From: Leucaena leucocephala
Lineage: Eukaryota > Streptophyta > Magnoliopsida > Fabales > Fabaceae
Direction of reading: 5' to 3'
Assembly: GCA_037074615.1 (NCBI GenBank)
Contig: CM073535.1
Location: 806,001 to 870,000 of the forward strand
DNA: 64,000 nt
A program made the position numbers and the translations under genes. Positions 63,641 through 64,000 of this stretch are shown here, in pieces. Every line of letters begins with the position of its first letter. Position 1 is the stretch's first letter. Below the pieces are notes generated by a model. It worked only from the letters and a program-made list of their open reading frames with translations. It was not told where the DNA came from and searched no databases.

Positions 63641-64000
63641 CAGATCAAATTGCGATACATCCATGCATGCACGAGAACATGTGCCCTGCACTGCTTTAAA
63701 TTATATATATATATATATAAGGAGTGTACAAGTTGGTTTGACCAAATTGGCAACAAATATAAGCAAGTTGGCCAATTGATAATAATTAATAAAAATAACC
63801 ATTTAAGTAATATCTACACAGAACATACATCGATGCTCCGCTTATGCTCCGACCCATTGATTTCTTCTTCGTAATAAACAGTTTTATTATAACAATTAGA
63901 AAATACAAATTACATAAATATGTTTATTCACTTTTTTTGGATATAATAGGAAAAATAAGACAACCTAAAGATGAATGGATCATTGATTCTTGTAAGTAAA
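63641..64000. other. AT-rich DNA with a short (AT) run
   Basis: A (AT) run lies at about 63701-63719. No gene is seen to the window end. Confidence 0.4.

Overview
The window is nuclear DNA of a flowering plant, most likely a eudicot. The genes are rich in GT-AG introns, the intergenic DNA is AT-rich with plant-type transposons, and the proteins are plant-specific families: a CTL1-type chitinase-like protein, a myristoylated clade PP2C, a GPI-type aspartic protease, a TRITHORAX-like ATX, an IBH1-like bHLH and a PA-domain SPPL. The species cannot be named from the sequence. Exon structures were assembled by hand from splice sites, reading-frame continuity and family similarity. Every multi-exon model below stays in frame from start to stop.

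Layout. (1) 2.0-4.6 kb, +: CTL1 chitinase-like gene. (2) 6.8-9.5 kb, +: PP2C phosphatase. (3) 17.0-11.4 kb, -: ten-exon aspartic protease, convergent with the PP2C. (4) 17-32 kb: a repeat-rich interval. It holds degenerate ~260-bp tandem repeats, a PIF/Harbinger MITE, and a nested insertion in which an almost new 9.2-kb Ty1-copia retrotransposon (identical-length 2009-bp LTRs, intact 1327-aa polyprotein) sits inside a ~780-bp non-autonomous hAT element. Both elements have perfect target-site duplications. A two-exon KU70 relic follows. (5) 32.5-41.4 kb, +: a 24-exon ATX1/ATX2-type histone H3K4 methyltransferase. (6) 41-54 kb: mostly intergenic, with a single-exon IBH1-like bHLH gene (46.9-47.4 kb), a MITE relative, a 5'-truncated UGT fragment and a broken DIR1-like lipid-transfer protein gene. 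(7) 60.2-54.1 kb, -: 14-exon signal-peptide-peptidase-like protease. (8) 60-64 kb: AT-rich DNA with a compound microsatellite, the same ~260-bp repeat family and another MITE relative.

Functional context. The intact genes act in cell-wall cellulose assembly (CTL1), signalling (PP2C), extracellular proteolysis (aspartic protease), chromatin (ATX), growth control (IBH1-like) and intramembrane proteolysis (SPPL). They are not an operon-like system. Their order is nevertheless informative: CTL1, aspartic protease, ATX and SPPL match, from my memory of the Arabidopsis map, the consecutive loci AT1G05850, AT1G05840, AT1G05830 and AT1G05820, while PP2C next to aspartic protease matches AT5G36250/AT5G36260. 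The window therefore looks like an ancestral block interrupted by transposons and gene relics. I found no convincing new biological system. The most notable structures are the dated nested insertion, the duplicated GC-rich hairpin in the retrotransposon leader, the repeat family shared by two distant sites, and the set of dead gene fragments.
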